DNA from: Chloroflexota bacterium
GTDB lineage: Bacteria; Chloroflexota; Anaerolineae; Promineifilales; Promineifilaceae
NCBI GenBank assembly: GCA_014584575.1
Contig: JACTMP010000054.1
Span: forward strand, 62,001 to 126,000
Direction of reading: 5' to 3'
Length of the DNA stretch: 64,000 nt
Shown: positions 45,977 to 53,903 of the stretch, in pieces
Position numbering within the stretch: position 1 is the stretch's first letter
Layout of the letters: the number at the start of each line of letters is the position of its first letter
Program-made: the position numbers and the translations under genes
Notes under the pieces: generated by a model
What the model was told of the DNA's origin: nothing
Seen by the model: only the letters and a program-made list of their open reading frames with translations
The model's database searches: none

Positions 45977-48805
45977 TTCAAACGCATACTCCGTAATTGC
46001 CTGCTGATTGCGCCGATGCCAGGTGGTGGAACCTTCGGCGGGGCTGGTGCGGCGGGGGCGGCCAATGTAGCGTAACGGCACACGGCCGTCAACCCATTGT
46101 TCCAGGCACGGCCGTACAAATTCCCACGCCCCCATATTGGCCGGTTCCTCTTGCAGCCAGACCACCTCTTCCAGATTCGGATACGCCGCCAGCGCCGCCT
46201 GTATTTCCTCATCCGGGAACGGATACAACTGCTCCACCCGCGTCAGCGCCACCGGCAATTCATTCTTTTCGGTCAAAATCCGCTGCTGTATCTCCACCAA
46301 ATCCACAAACACCTTGCCGCTGCAGAAGACCAACCGCCGAATCTCCTCCGCCCGCGCCAACGCCAGCGCGTCCGGGATGACCGGCTGCCAGCCGCCCTCC
46401 GCCAGTTCGCGGGGGGTGCTGGCGGCGCGGGGGTGGCGCAGCAGGCTCTTGGGCGTCAGCACCACCAGCGGCAGCGGGTCTGTCACCAGCACCGCCGCCT
46501 GCCGCCGCAGCAGATGGAAGTATTGTGCCGCCGTTGTCGGGTAGGCGATACGGAGGCTGTTTTTGGCCGCCAGTTGCAAAAAACGTTCCGGCCGGCCGCT
46601 GGAATGGTCTGGCCCCTGCCCTTCGTAGCCGTGCGGCAGCAGCAGCACCAGCGACGGCGTCTGCTCCCATTTGGCTTTGCCGGAGACGACAAATTCGTCA
46701 ATGATCGCCTGGGCAGTGTTGATGAAGTCGCCGTACTGCGCTTCCCAGATCACCAGCCGCTCCGGGGCCTGGATGTTGTAGCCATATTCAAAGCCGATGG
46801 CCGCATTTTCGGAAAGCGGGCTGTTGCGGATTTCAAAGGCGGCCTTTGCCTGGGGCAACTGCTGCAGAGGGCAATACTCGGCCCCCGTTTCGGCGTCATG
46901 GAAAACGGCGTGGCGGTGGCTAAAGGTGCCCCGTTTGACGTCTTCGCCGGTGAGGCGCACGGCCGTGCCGTCTGCCAATATCGCCGCCAATGCCAGTTCC
47001 TCGGCCGTGCCCCATTCCACCGTTGGCCGGTCGGGGTCGGCGAACAATTCCTGCCGTTTGCCCATGCCCCGCCGCAATTTGCGCTCCAATTGGAAGCCGT
47101 CGGGGAAGTTGAGCAGCGATTGGTTGAGGGCGTTCAGGTCGGTCAGGGGCACGGCCGTGACCGCCTGCCGCGCCGCCCCCACCGGTGGCAGTTCCAACTG
47201 CGGCTCTAACTCCTCGGCCACTTCTTCCACTTCCAACGATTCGTACAGCGATTGCAGGTCGGCCAGATAACGTTCGGCCAGTTGTTTCGCCTCGTCGGGC
47301 TGAATATCGCCCCGCTGGACGAGTGTGTTTGCCCATTGCTGGCGCACGGTGGGCAGGTCGTCAATGCGCTGGTACATCAGCGGTTGGGTGAAACGCGGTT
47401 CGTCCCCCTCATTATGCCCATAACGGCGGTAGCCGATCAGGTCAATCAGGAAATCTTTGTGAAACTGCTGCCGGTAGGCGATGGCCAGCCGGGCTACTTC
47501 CAGGCACGCTTCCGGGTCGTCGGCGTTTACATGCACGATGGGGATTTTGAACCCTTTGGCCAGGTCGCTGGCATAAATGGTGCTGCGCCCTTCGGCGGCA
47601 TCGGTGGTGAAGCCTATCTGGTTATTGGCGATGATGTGGATCGTGCCGCCGACGCGGTAGCCGGGCAGCCGGTGCATGTTCAGCGTTTCGGCCACGATGC
47701 CCTGTCCGGGAAAGGCGGCGTCGCCATGAATGAGAATGGGCAGCGTGACAGCGTGGTTGAAGCGGGGTGCGCCCGGCCCGTCCACATACGTCCCGGCGGC
47801 GCGGGCCATGCCGATGACCACCGGATTGACGTGTTCCAGATGGCTGGGATTGGGGGCCAGGGCAATGGTCATGTCTACCACATCGTCGGCGTTAAAGTCC
47901 AGGGTGTGGTAGCCGCCAGCATGGTACTTCACGTCGCCCGTCCAGCCCATGATGTTCCGTTTGTCGTAGAAGTCGCGTTGGGCGGGGTCTTTGAACATGG
48001 TCAGTAGTTGGGCATACGGCCGTTCCATCACATGCGCCATCACATTCAGCCGCCCCCGGTGGGCCATGCCGATGAGGACGGAATGAATGCCGACGGTGGC
48101 GGCGTCGCCGATCATCTCGTCCAGCATGGGCAGCATCATGTCCAGCCCTTCGATGGAGAAGCGGGTCTTGCCGGGGTAGACGCGCTGCAAAAATTGTTCA
48201 AAGGTTTCTACCTGGGTGAGGCGTTGCAGGAGGGTACGGCCGTCCAACGGGGTGTGGGGTGGGGCGAAACGGCCGCTCTCGGCCATCTCGCGCAGCCAGC
48301 GCCGCTCTTCGTGGTCGCGCAGGTGGTCATAGTCGTAGCCAATCGCGCCGGAGTAGACGCGGCGTAAGGCTTCAATGGCCTCTAGCGCATTCGCACAATC
48401 GGCCGCCGCCGGGCCGCCAATCAGGCTGGCGGGCAGGGCGCGCAGGTCTTCGGCCGTCAGCCCATGATAGGCCAGCGCCAGCGACGGTTCACCGGGTGGC
48501 TCTGTGCCCAGTGGGTCCAGCCGCGCTGCCAGGTGCCCAAATTCGCGGATGGCCTGGGCCAGATTGACCGCGCCCATGATTTTTTCGGTAGGAACGGACA
48601 CGCTTGCACTGAGCGCAGCCGAAGTGGCCGTGTCCGTTCCCACTTTCCCATTTTCGCCCGCGATGATCTGCCGGATTTGGGCGGCGTTTTGTTGGAAAAG
48701 GGTTTGGGTTGATTTATCCAGCGAGGCCGGATTTTGTTCGTATTGGGCAAATAACTCTAACAAATAGGCCGCATTCGGCCCATGAAATTCACGCCATACA
48801 TCCAT
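45965..48805 (-). CDS. sucA: 2-oxoglutarate dehydrogenase E1
   Basis: A 946-residue thiamine-diphosphate E1 subunit. The N-terminal M-D-V-W-R-E-F-H-G-P-N-A-A-Y-L helix docks to E2. The catalytic part has G-M-A-H-R-G-R-L-N-V (about 248-257), the ThDP motif region with H-G-D-A-A-F-P-G-Q-G and N-N-Q-I-G-F-T-T (about 360-400), and the transketolase-like pyrimidine domain after about 600. Residues about 56-72 are written in a palindromic repeat (48591-48640) inside the flexible N-terminal linker. GAGGA precedes ATG 48805. E1 and E2 together convert 2-oxoglutarate to succinyl-CoA in an oxidative TCA cycle. Confidence 0.95.
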   Translation of the reverse strand: MDVWREFHGPNAAYLLELFAQYEQNPASLDKSTQTLFQQNAAQIRQIIAGENGKVGTDTATSAALSASVSVPTEKIMGAVNLAQAIREFGHLAARLDPLGTEPPGEPSLALAYHGLTAEDLRALPASLIGGPAAADCANALEAIEALRRVYSGAIGYDYDHLRDHEERRWLREMAESGRFAPPHTPLDGRTLLQRLTQVETFEQFLQRVYPGKTRFSIEGLDMMLPMLDEMIGDAATVGIHSVLIGMAHRGRLNVMAHVMERPYAQLLTMFKDPAQRDFYDKRNIMGWTGDVKYHAGGYHTLDFNADDVVDMTIALAPNPSHLEHVNPVVIGMARAAGTYVDGPGAPRFNHAVTLPILIHGDAAFPGQGIVAETLNMHRLPGYRVGGTIHIIANNQIGFTTDAAEGRSTIYASDLAKGFKIPIVHVNADDPEACLEVARLAIAYRQQFHKDFLIDLIGYRRYGHNEGDEPRFTQPLMYQRIDDLPTVRQQWANTLVQRGDIQPDEAKQLAERYLADLQSLYESLEVEEVAEELEPQLELPPVGAARQAVTAVPLTDLNALNQSLLNFPDGFQLERKLRRGMGKRQELFADPDRPTVEWGTAEELALAAILADGTAVRLTGEDVKRGTFSHRHAVFHDAETGAEYCPLQQLPQAKAAFEIRNSPLSENAAIGFEYGYNIQAPERLVIWEAQYGDFINTAQAIIDEFVVSGKAKWEQTPSLVLLLPHGYEGQGPDHSSGRPERFLQLAAKNSLRIAYPTTAAQYFHLLRRQAAVLVTDPLPLVVLTPKSLLRHPRAASTPRELAEGGWQPVIPDALALARAEEIRRLVFCSGKVFVDLVEIQQRILTEKNELPVALTRVEQLYPFPDEEIQAALAAYPNLEEVVWLQEEPANMGAWEFVRPCLEQWVDGRVPLRYIGRPRRTSPAEGSTTWHRRNQQAITEYAFEFGD
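48591..48640. repeat. palindromic element inside sucA
   Basis: GGAACGGACACG (48591-48602) and its exact complement CGTGTCCGTTCC (48629-48640) flank GCACTGAGCGCAGCCGAAG. It is in frame and encodes the T-A-T-S-A-A-L-S-A-S-V low-complexity stretch of SucA. Confidence 0.85.
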
Positions 48806-48863
48806 GGAAATCCTCAGCGGGGATTGGATTTGATTTAATTTGATTGGTGTTCCCGCTCCCCTG

Positions 48864-48891
48864 ATTTTATCATGGGGTAGGTGAATGTCAT
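48864..48891 (-). promoter_or_regulatory. sigma70-like promoter of sucAB
   Basis: On the minus strand ATGACA (48891-48886) and TAAAAT (48869-48864) are separated by 16 bases. The -10 is about 60 bases before the sucA start. Confidence 0.5.
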
Positions 48892-48949
48892 TAAGATTCC
48901 TGGAAGTGGTGGCGGTTTTTCATGTGGGTGGCTCTGGCTAAAAAAACGA

Positions 48950-48976
48950 AAAAGACGGCGGTTAGGCCGTCTTTTT
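48950..48976. terminator. bidirectional rho-independent terminator
   Basis: AAAAAGACGGC and GCCGTCTTTTT are complementary around a 5-base loop; T runs exist in both directions. On the minus strand it terminates the esterase-side operon about 150 bases after its last gene and insulates sucAB. Confidence 0.88.
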
Positions 48977-49121
48977 CTTCCCACTATTTCCCACTGAACC
49001 GCGCATTTCAGCACAAGTCACCGAGAGTATAGGGAAAACAGCATGCGATTTCTATTGGCAGTTTGAACACAATTCTCCCTCTGTTTTCAAACAAAAGTAC
49101 CAATTTCCTTGTCAGCCAGAC

Positions 49122-50084
49122 CTATTGTTTGGGGTGGGTGGCAAAAAATTCCCAGATCAGGGACGAAGCGGATAGCGATGTAACCGGTTGGTCGGCCCCA
49201 GGCCACCCTGGCTTGCCGCCCGGCCAGGCATGGCCGCCGCCGATGATGGTGTAGAGTTCTACGGCCGTTGCCGCCGCACAGCCTGTCCATACTTCATTAT
49301 TGAACTGGTCTGCAATGTTAGTTTGCGCTTCCGGGCTACACTCGTTAGCCGAGACCCAAAAATCAACTGAATCTTGAACCGAAACAAAATCTACATTTAC
49401 CAGTGATTCCGGCCCTTTGCCGCCTTCATACGGAACGTTTTGATCGTCTGTGCCATGAAATACAATGATGGAGACAGGTTGTGATGGGCTGCACGCCGGG
49501 AAGTTCAGCGTGCCCGCTACCGGGGCCACAGCGGCAAACAAATCGGCCGCCTCGCAAGCCAGCCGATGAGATACCATCGCCCCATTAGACAGGCCGGTGG
49601 CATAGATGCGTTTCACATCAATGGTTGCCTGCGTTTGTAGGTCGGCGACAATATCGCGCACAAAGCCAACGTCATCCACGTTTTCCGCCTGGGCGTAGGC
49701 GCAGCAATTGCCGCCATTCCACGTCAGCAACTTGTCATCACTCAAGCGACCTGTGCCGTTTGGATAAACCACGATAAATCCGTTTTGGTCCGCCACGTCA
49801 TTCAAACCGCTCATGGTGATGGCGCTCTGAGCATTGCCTGAGCCGCCGTGAAAGACAAAAACGAGTGGTAGGGGCTGGTTCCAATCCACAGAAGCTGGCA
49901 CGTACAAGAGGTAACTGCGTTCACGGCCGTCGTGGGACAGGGTATGGACGCTCTGGCCCGGCGGCAAAGCGGTCGTGGCGGTAGGGGTGGAGCGGGGACT
50001 GCCGGTGCGGCCACAGGCCAGACCGGCCAGGAAGAGCATGACAAAAACAACCAACAATCTCGTCCGCAGCGTCCATCCAGACAT
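49122..50084 (-). CDS. lipoprotein esterase of the PHB depolymerase/feruloyl esterase (CE1-like) family
   Basis: A 320-residue alpha/beta hydrolase starting MSGWTLRTR at 50084. Residues about 8-24 are a signal peptide ending in the lipobox L-A-G-L-A-C, so it is a membrane lipoprotein. F-V-F-H-G-G-S-G (oxyanion region), Y-A-T-G-L-S-N-G-A-M-V-S-H (nucleophile Ser), H-G-T-D-D-Q-N-V-P-Y (acid Asp) and G-G-H-A-W-P-G-G (catalytic His) complete the triad. Related LpqC/PhaZ-type enzymes release aromatic or hydroxyalkanoate esters. It is followed by the terminator at 48950-48976. Substrate unknown. Confidence 0.88.
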   Translation of the reverse strand: MSGWTLRTRLLVVFVMLFLAGLACGRTGSPRSTPTATTALPPGQSVHTLSHDGRERSYLLYVPASVDWNQPLPLVFVFHGGSGNAQSAITMSGLNDVADQNGFIVVYPNGTGRLSDDKLLTWNGGNCCAYAQAENVDDVGFVRDIVADLQTQATIDVKRIYATGLSNGAMVSHRLACEAADLFAAVAPVAGTLNFPACSPSQPVSIIVFHGTDDQNVPYEGGKGPESLVNVDFVSVQDSVDFWVSANECSPEAQTNIADQFNNEVWTGCAAATAVELYTIIGGGHAWPGGKPGWPGADQPVTSLSASSLIWEFFATHPKQ

Positions 50085-50109
50085 CCGCTCCCCGCTCCCC
50101 ACTCACTGC

Positions 50110-51258
50110 TCACCAATTACCAACTACCGCCGCCCCCGCCGTCGGTTGGCAAACGTAAATGGCGGGCGTCAGGCTGGTGGCCTGTTTATAGGCCGCGGAA
50201 ATGGTTTGGGTGAAGGGCACGGCCGTGTCCACCGCTACCAGCGCCACCGCACAGCCGCCAAAACCCGCTCCCGTCATCCGTGCCCCAAAACAGCCGGGCT
50301 GCGCCTGGGCCAGTTCCACCATGATGTTTAATTCCCGGCTGGAGACTTCAAAGTCGTCACGTAGGCTGAGGTGGCTCTGGTTCATCAACGTACCCAGCAT
50401 CGCCGCGTCATCATTGAGCATGGCGGTAACGGCGTTGAGGACGCGAATGTTTTCCGTGACCACGTGCCGGGCGCGCTGGCGAATGAGCGGCGCTAACTGG
50501 TCTTCACTGGACAGAAAGTCGGTGATGGAGACATCACGCAAATAGGGGACGCCAAAAAATTTGGAAGCCTGGTCGCATTGTTCGCGGCGTTCGTTGTAGG
50601 CAGAATCTACCAGGCCGCGCCGGGTGTTGGTGTCCAGGATGACCACGGCCGTGCCCGCCGGCAGTGGCACCGCTTTCGTATCCAGTGTGCGACAGTCAAT
50701 TAGCAGGGCGTGACCTTCTTGTCCAGAGGCGGAGATCATCTGATCCATGATGCCACAGTTCACGCCCACCCACTGGTTTTCTGCTTTTTGGCACAAGAGG
50801 GCCATTGCCGCCGGGTCCCATAGCTGGTTGGTGACGCTTGTGAACCCCCGCGCCGTCGCCAGTTCCAAAGCGGCCGAGGAGGATAGCCCGGCCCCTTTGG
50901 GAATATCCCCGGTCATCACTCCTTCCCAACCGGCCAGTGGGTAGCCATCTTCTTGCAACGCCCAGGCCACCCCCTTGGGGTATTCCAGCCAATGGTTGGT
51001 CTCTTTGAAGAGGCGGTCGAGGTGGAACACGGCCGTTTCGTCAAAATCGAGCGAATGGATATGCACCTCGCGGTCGGGGCGGGGGCGCAGGGCAATCCAG
51101 ATGGCCCGGTCAATGGCCAGCGGCAGCACAAAACCATCATTGTAATCGGTATGTTCGCCGATGAGGTTCACCCGCCCTGGCGCACGCACAACAAAAGTGG
51201 GGGGGGCACCGAAACGGCCGTGGAAATGTTGAGTAACGGTATGGGCTAATGTGTTCAC
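50110..51258 (-). CDS. galK: galactokinase
   Basis: This 382-residue GHMP kinase phosphorylates galactose at O1. The substrate motif G-R-V-N-L-I-G-E-H-T-D-Y-N-D-G-F-V-L-P (residues 28-46) is diagnostic for galactokinase. The ATP loop P-K-G-A-G-L-S-S-S-A-A-L-E (about 118-130) and the third motif G-A-R-M-T-G-A-G-F-G-G-C-A-V-A-L (about 325-340) are intact. Catalytic D (in C-G-I-M-D-Q) is present. The remaining Leloir genes galT and galE are not in the window. It lies 25 bases upstream of the lipoprotein esterase on the same strand, so the two are likely co-transcribed. Confidence 0.95.
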   Translation of the reverse strand: MNTLAHTVTQHFHGRFGAPPTFVVRAPGRVNLIGEHTDYNDGFVLPLAIDRAIWIALRPRPDREVHIHSLDFDETAVFHLDRLFKETNHWLEYPKGVAWALQEDGYPLAGWEGVMTGDIPKGAGLSSSAALELATARGFTSVTNQLWDPAAMALLCQKAENQWVGVNCGIMDQMISASGQEGHALLIDCRTLDTKAVPLPAGTAVVILDTNTRRGLVDSAYNERREQCDQASKFFGVPYLRDVSITDFLSSEDQLAPLIRQRARHVVTENIRVLNAVTAMLNDDAAMLGTLMNQSHLSLRDDFEVSSRELNIMVELAQAQPGCFGARMTGAGFGGCAVALVAVDTAVPFTQTISAAYKQATSLTPAIYVCQPTAGAAVVGNW

Positions 51259-51264
51259 AGGAAA

Positions 51265-51353
51265 TCGGAATTGAGATTGAGAGATTAGGATATTGGGAGA
51301 TTATTTAGTCCCCCAATCTCTCAATCTCTCAATCTCATAATCTCATGATCTCA
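51265..51353. repeat. intergenic inverted tandem repeat, GAGATTG type
   Basis: GAGATTGAGAGATTAGGATATTGGGAGATT, loop, then CCCAATCTCTCAATCTCTCAATCTCATAATC. It lies between the molybdopterin subunit gene and galK. Confidence 0.88.
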
Positions 51354-53618
51354 TTTCAAAGCCGCCAGCACACGCGGCGCGGTCATAGGCAGTTGGGTGA
51401 CACGGCCGTCCGTGGCGGCAGCAATGGCGTTGGCGACGGCGGCAGCGGTGGCGATGATGGGTGGCTCACCGGCCCCTTTGGCCCCAAAGGGGCCATGCGG
51501 CGCGGGCACTTCCACAAAGACCATCTCAAAATCGGGCACAGCGTGGGTGAAGTGGGGCACGGTGTAATCTACCCAGGAGCCGGTGAGGGGTGTGCCGTAT
51601 TCGTCAAAGGCCATGCCCTCATACAGCGCCCAGCCGAGGCCCTGCATGACGCCGCCCTGCATCTGCCCTTCCAGCGTCAGCGGGTTAATGACCCGGCCCA
51701 CGTCCTGAATGGCGGCCAGGCGATGTACGGTGACTTCGCCAGTCTCCCGGTCTACTTCCACTTCGGCGATTTGGGCGCAGAAGCCGGGCGCGCCTTCAGT
51801 GTTGGCATGACGGCCGTTGCCCACCACCGGCGCATATTTGGCCCCAAAATCCATCGTCTTTTTGGCTAACGCCCCTAAGTCTAATGCTTTGTCGGGGACG
51901 CCGCGCACCTGGACACGGCCGTCTACAATCTCCATGTCCGCCGGGTCGGCTTCCATCTCCTCGGCGGCAATGGACAACACCTGCTGCCGGGCGTCTTCAC
52001 ACGCCTTGATGATAGACGGCCCCACCATGTAGGTAATTTTGCTGCCGCCGGTAGCCCCGGCATAGGGCATGTTGGATGTGTCGCCATAAACGATGCGCAC
52101 CTTGTCCGGCGAAACACCAAACGTTTCGGCGGCGATGAGGGTGAAACCGGCAGGGGTGCCCGTCAAGTCCACCGAGCCGATGTGGACGTGCAGGGTGCCA
52201 TCGCGGTGTAGTTGCGCCTGGGCGGAGGTGGGTTCTGTGCCGCCGGGCCAGCCGCCAATGGCGATGCCCACGCCGCGCCCATTGGCCTGGGCCTGCGCCC
52301 GATTTTGGTAAAGGGGGTGCGATTGGGCCGCTTGCAGCACTTCCGTCATGCCCATCACGGGCCAGGGTTTGCCGTCGGCCAGGGGGTCGCCCGGTTTGCT
52401 GGCGTTTTTGAGGCGCAGTTCCACCGGGCCGATGCCCAACTGCCGCGCCATTTCATCTACGACCGATTCCAGGGCAAAGGTGGCCTGGGGTGCGCCGGGG
52501 GCGCGGTAGGCGGCGGGGGAGACTTTGTGGGTGAACACTTCGGTGTAGCGGGATTCCAGATTAGGCGTCTGGTAATAGCTGCCCAGCAGCCAACCGGCGA
52601 CGCCGTGATAGCTGGGGAAGCAGCCGGTATCTACTTTGATGTCCCCTTGCAGGGCGACGAATGTGCCGTCTCGTTTGGCCCCCAGTTTGACGCGCAGTTC
52701 GGCGGCGGGGGCGGGATTGGCCGCCAGCATCTCTTCGCTGCGGGTGAGGTTGAGGCTGACCGGACGGCCGACCACGCGGGCGGCCAATGCCACGAAGGAT
52801 TCATAGAGGAAAAATTTACCACCAAATGCGCCGCCGGGCAGGGTGGGGATGATGCGCACGGCCGTTTCCGGCACACCCAACACCTCCGCCACCTGTTCGC
52901 GGGCGTAAAAGGGGGCCTGGGTGCTGGCGTAAATGGTGATGCCATCGCCGTAGGCGTCGGGCACGGCCACATGGGCCATCGGTTCCAGGTAACTTTGATG
53001 CACCATCGAGGTGATGAAGGTGCGCTCCACAATGACATCGGCTTCGGCAAAACCGGCGGTGATGTCGCCCCGTTTCATTACAAAACCGTTGGCGATGTTG
53101 GGGCCGGCTACTTTATCTTCGCTATCTTCATCTTCATCGCCAACGTCTGCCCCGTGTGCGCCCGCTTCGCCGGATGCGCCTGGTTTGCCGCCCGGCCAGA
53201 CCAGGGGCGCGCCGGGAGCCAGGGCTTCGGCAATGGTGATAACCGCTGGCTGTGGTTCATACTCCACCCACACCTGTTCCGCGCCGTCCTGGGCGGCGGC
53301 AGGGGTTTCAGCCAGCACCAGGGCGACAGGCTGCCCGGCAAAGATGACGCGCCCGCGGGCCAGAAAGAGCTTGTTGCGCGCTTTGGGTGGTATGTCCGGC
53401 AGGTCGGCGGCGGTGAGGACGCGGACGACGCCGGGCACTGCCAGGGCGTCGCTGGTGTCTATGCTGGTGATGGTGGCGTGGGCGTGGGGGCTGGTGACGA
53501 GACGGCCGTGTAACATGCCGGGTATGTGGATGTCGGGTGCGTATTGCACACGGCCGGTAATTTTGTCACGGCCGTCGAGGACAGGGGTAGGAGTGCCGAT
53601 TGATTTGTACTCAGACAT
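51351..53618 (-). CDS. xanthine-dehydrogenase-family molybdopterin-binding subunit
   Basis: A 755-residue large subunit of a molybdenum hydroxylase. Its features are V-R-V-L-T-A-A-D-L-P-D at the start domain, P-G-G-A-F-G-G-K near residue 265, A-Y-R-A-P-G-A-P-Q near 370 and the catalytic glutamate region G-A-K-G-A-G-E-P-P at about 710. The A-Y-R-A-P-G-A-P-Q motif differs from the A-Y-x-C-S-F-R motif of aerobic CO dehydrogenase, so it is not CoxL. An acidic insert (G-D-E-D-E-D-S-E-D) lies at about residues 155-165. Neither the FAD nor the 2Fe-2S subunit gene lies beside it, so partners must be elsewhere. Substrate unknown. Confidence 0.9.
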   Translation of the reverse strand: MSEYKSIGTPTPVLDGRDKITGRVQYAPDIHIPGMLHGRLVTSPHAHATITSIDTSDALAVPGVVRVLTAADLPDIPPKARNKLFLARGRVIFAGQPVALVLAETPAAAQDGAEQVWVEYEPQPAVITIAEALAPGAPLVWPGGKPGASGEAGAHGADVGDEDEDSEDKVAGPNIANGFVMKRGDITAGFAEADVIVERTFITSMVHQSYLEPMAHVAVPDAYGDGITIYASTQAPFYAREQVAEVLGVPETAVRIIPTLPGGAFGGKFFLYESFVALAARVVGRPVSLNLTRSEEMLAANPAPAAELRVKLGAKRDGTFVALQGDIKVDTGCFPSYHGVAGWLLGSYYQTPNLESRYTEVFTHKVSPAAYRAPGAPQATFALESVVDEMARQLGIGPVELRLKNASKPGDPLADGKPWPVMGMTEVLQAAQSHPLYQNRAQAQANGRGVGIAIGGWPGGTEPTSAQAQLHRDGTLHVHIGSVDLTGTPAGFTLIAAETFGVSPDKVRIVYGDTSNMPYAGATGGSKITYMVGPSIIKACEDARQQVLSIAAEEMEADPADMEIVDGRVQVRGVPDKALDLGALAKKTMDFGAKYAPVVGNGRHANTEGAPGFCAQIAEVEVDRETGEVTVHRLAAIQDVGRVINPLTLEGQMQGGVMQGLGWALYEGMAFDEYGTPLTGSWVDYTVPHFTHAVPDFEMVFVEVPAPHGPFGAKGAGEPPIIATAAAVANAIAAATDGRVTQLPMTAPRVLAALK

Positions 53619-53711
53619 GGTTTTTCTCCGAAATGGTTGATGGGCTGATCTTATGGGGAATTGAGTGGACGGGCAACCTTTTTGTCGCGCAGAGATGTGA
53701 AGGCGCGGAGG

Positions 53712-53895
53712 TTATCGGGTGATTTTATGCTTGTAGGGCAGTTTGAGTTGCTGAATTTCGGCCTGAACCTGCTCAAATTCCGGGTCTTTGTGAACTTATA
53801 TTCCTGGCTCATGTTGTCTGCACCGGTTGTGGGCGGCGTATGGTAAATTCGGGCACGGGGTCGTTGGTGATTTGGGTGATGAGAATGGGTTGGAA
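53712..53895 (-). pseudogene. decayed two-gene remnant
   Basis: On the minus strand a 28-codon open piece without a start (53895-53809, ...I-T-N-D-P-V-P-E-F-T-I-R-R-P) ends in a TGA that overlaps an ATG by the classic ATGA pattern. The following piece starts M-S-Q-E-Y-K, then continues sensibly only after a frame change as H-K-D-P-E-F-E-Q-V-Q-A-E-I-Q-Q-L-K-L to a TAA (53712-53714). The amino-acid composition of both pieces is protein-like. It looks like a small coupled gene pair that lost its 5' end and suffered a frameshift. No function is assigned. Confidence 0.35.
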
Positions 53896-53903
53896 TTACC
53901 CTG

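Larger units (their letters stand above)
48806..49121. other. 316-base non-coding gap before sucAB
   Basis: No gene is supported. It holds the sucAB promoter, the bidirectional terminator at 48950-48976 and otherwise unremarkable sequence. Confidence 0.7.

Noticed and set aside
52212..53513. Long open frame antisense to the molybdopterin subunit
   Set aside because: The sense frame has full family motifs; the antisense product is Gly/His-rich with no domain.
51351..53618. Aerobic CO dehydrogenase (coxL)
   Set aside because: The active-site loop reads A-Y-R-A-P-G-A-P-Q, not A-Y-x-C-S-F-R, and no coxM/coxS genes are adjacent.
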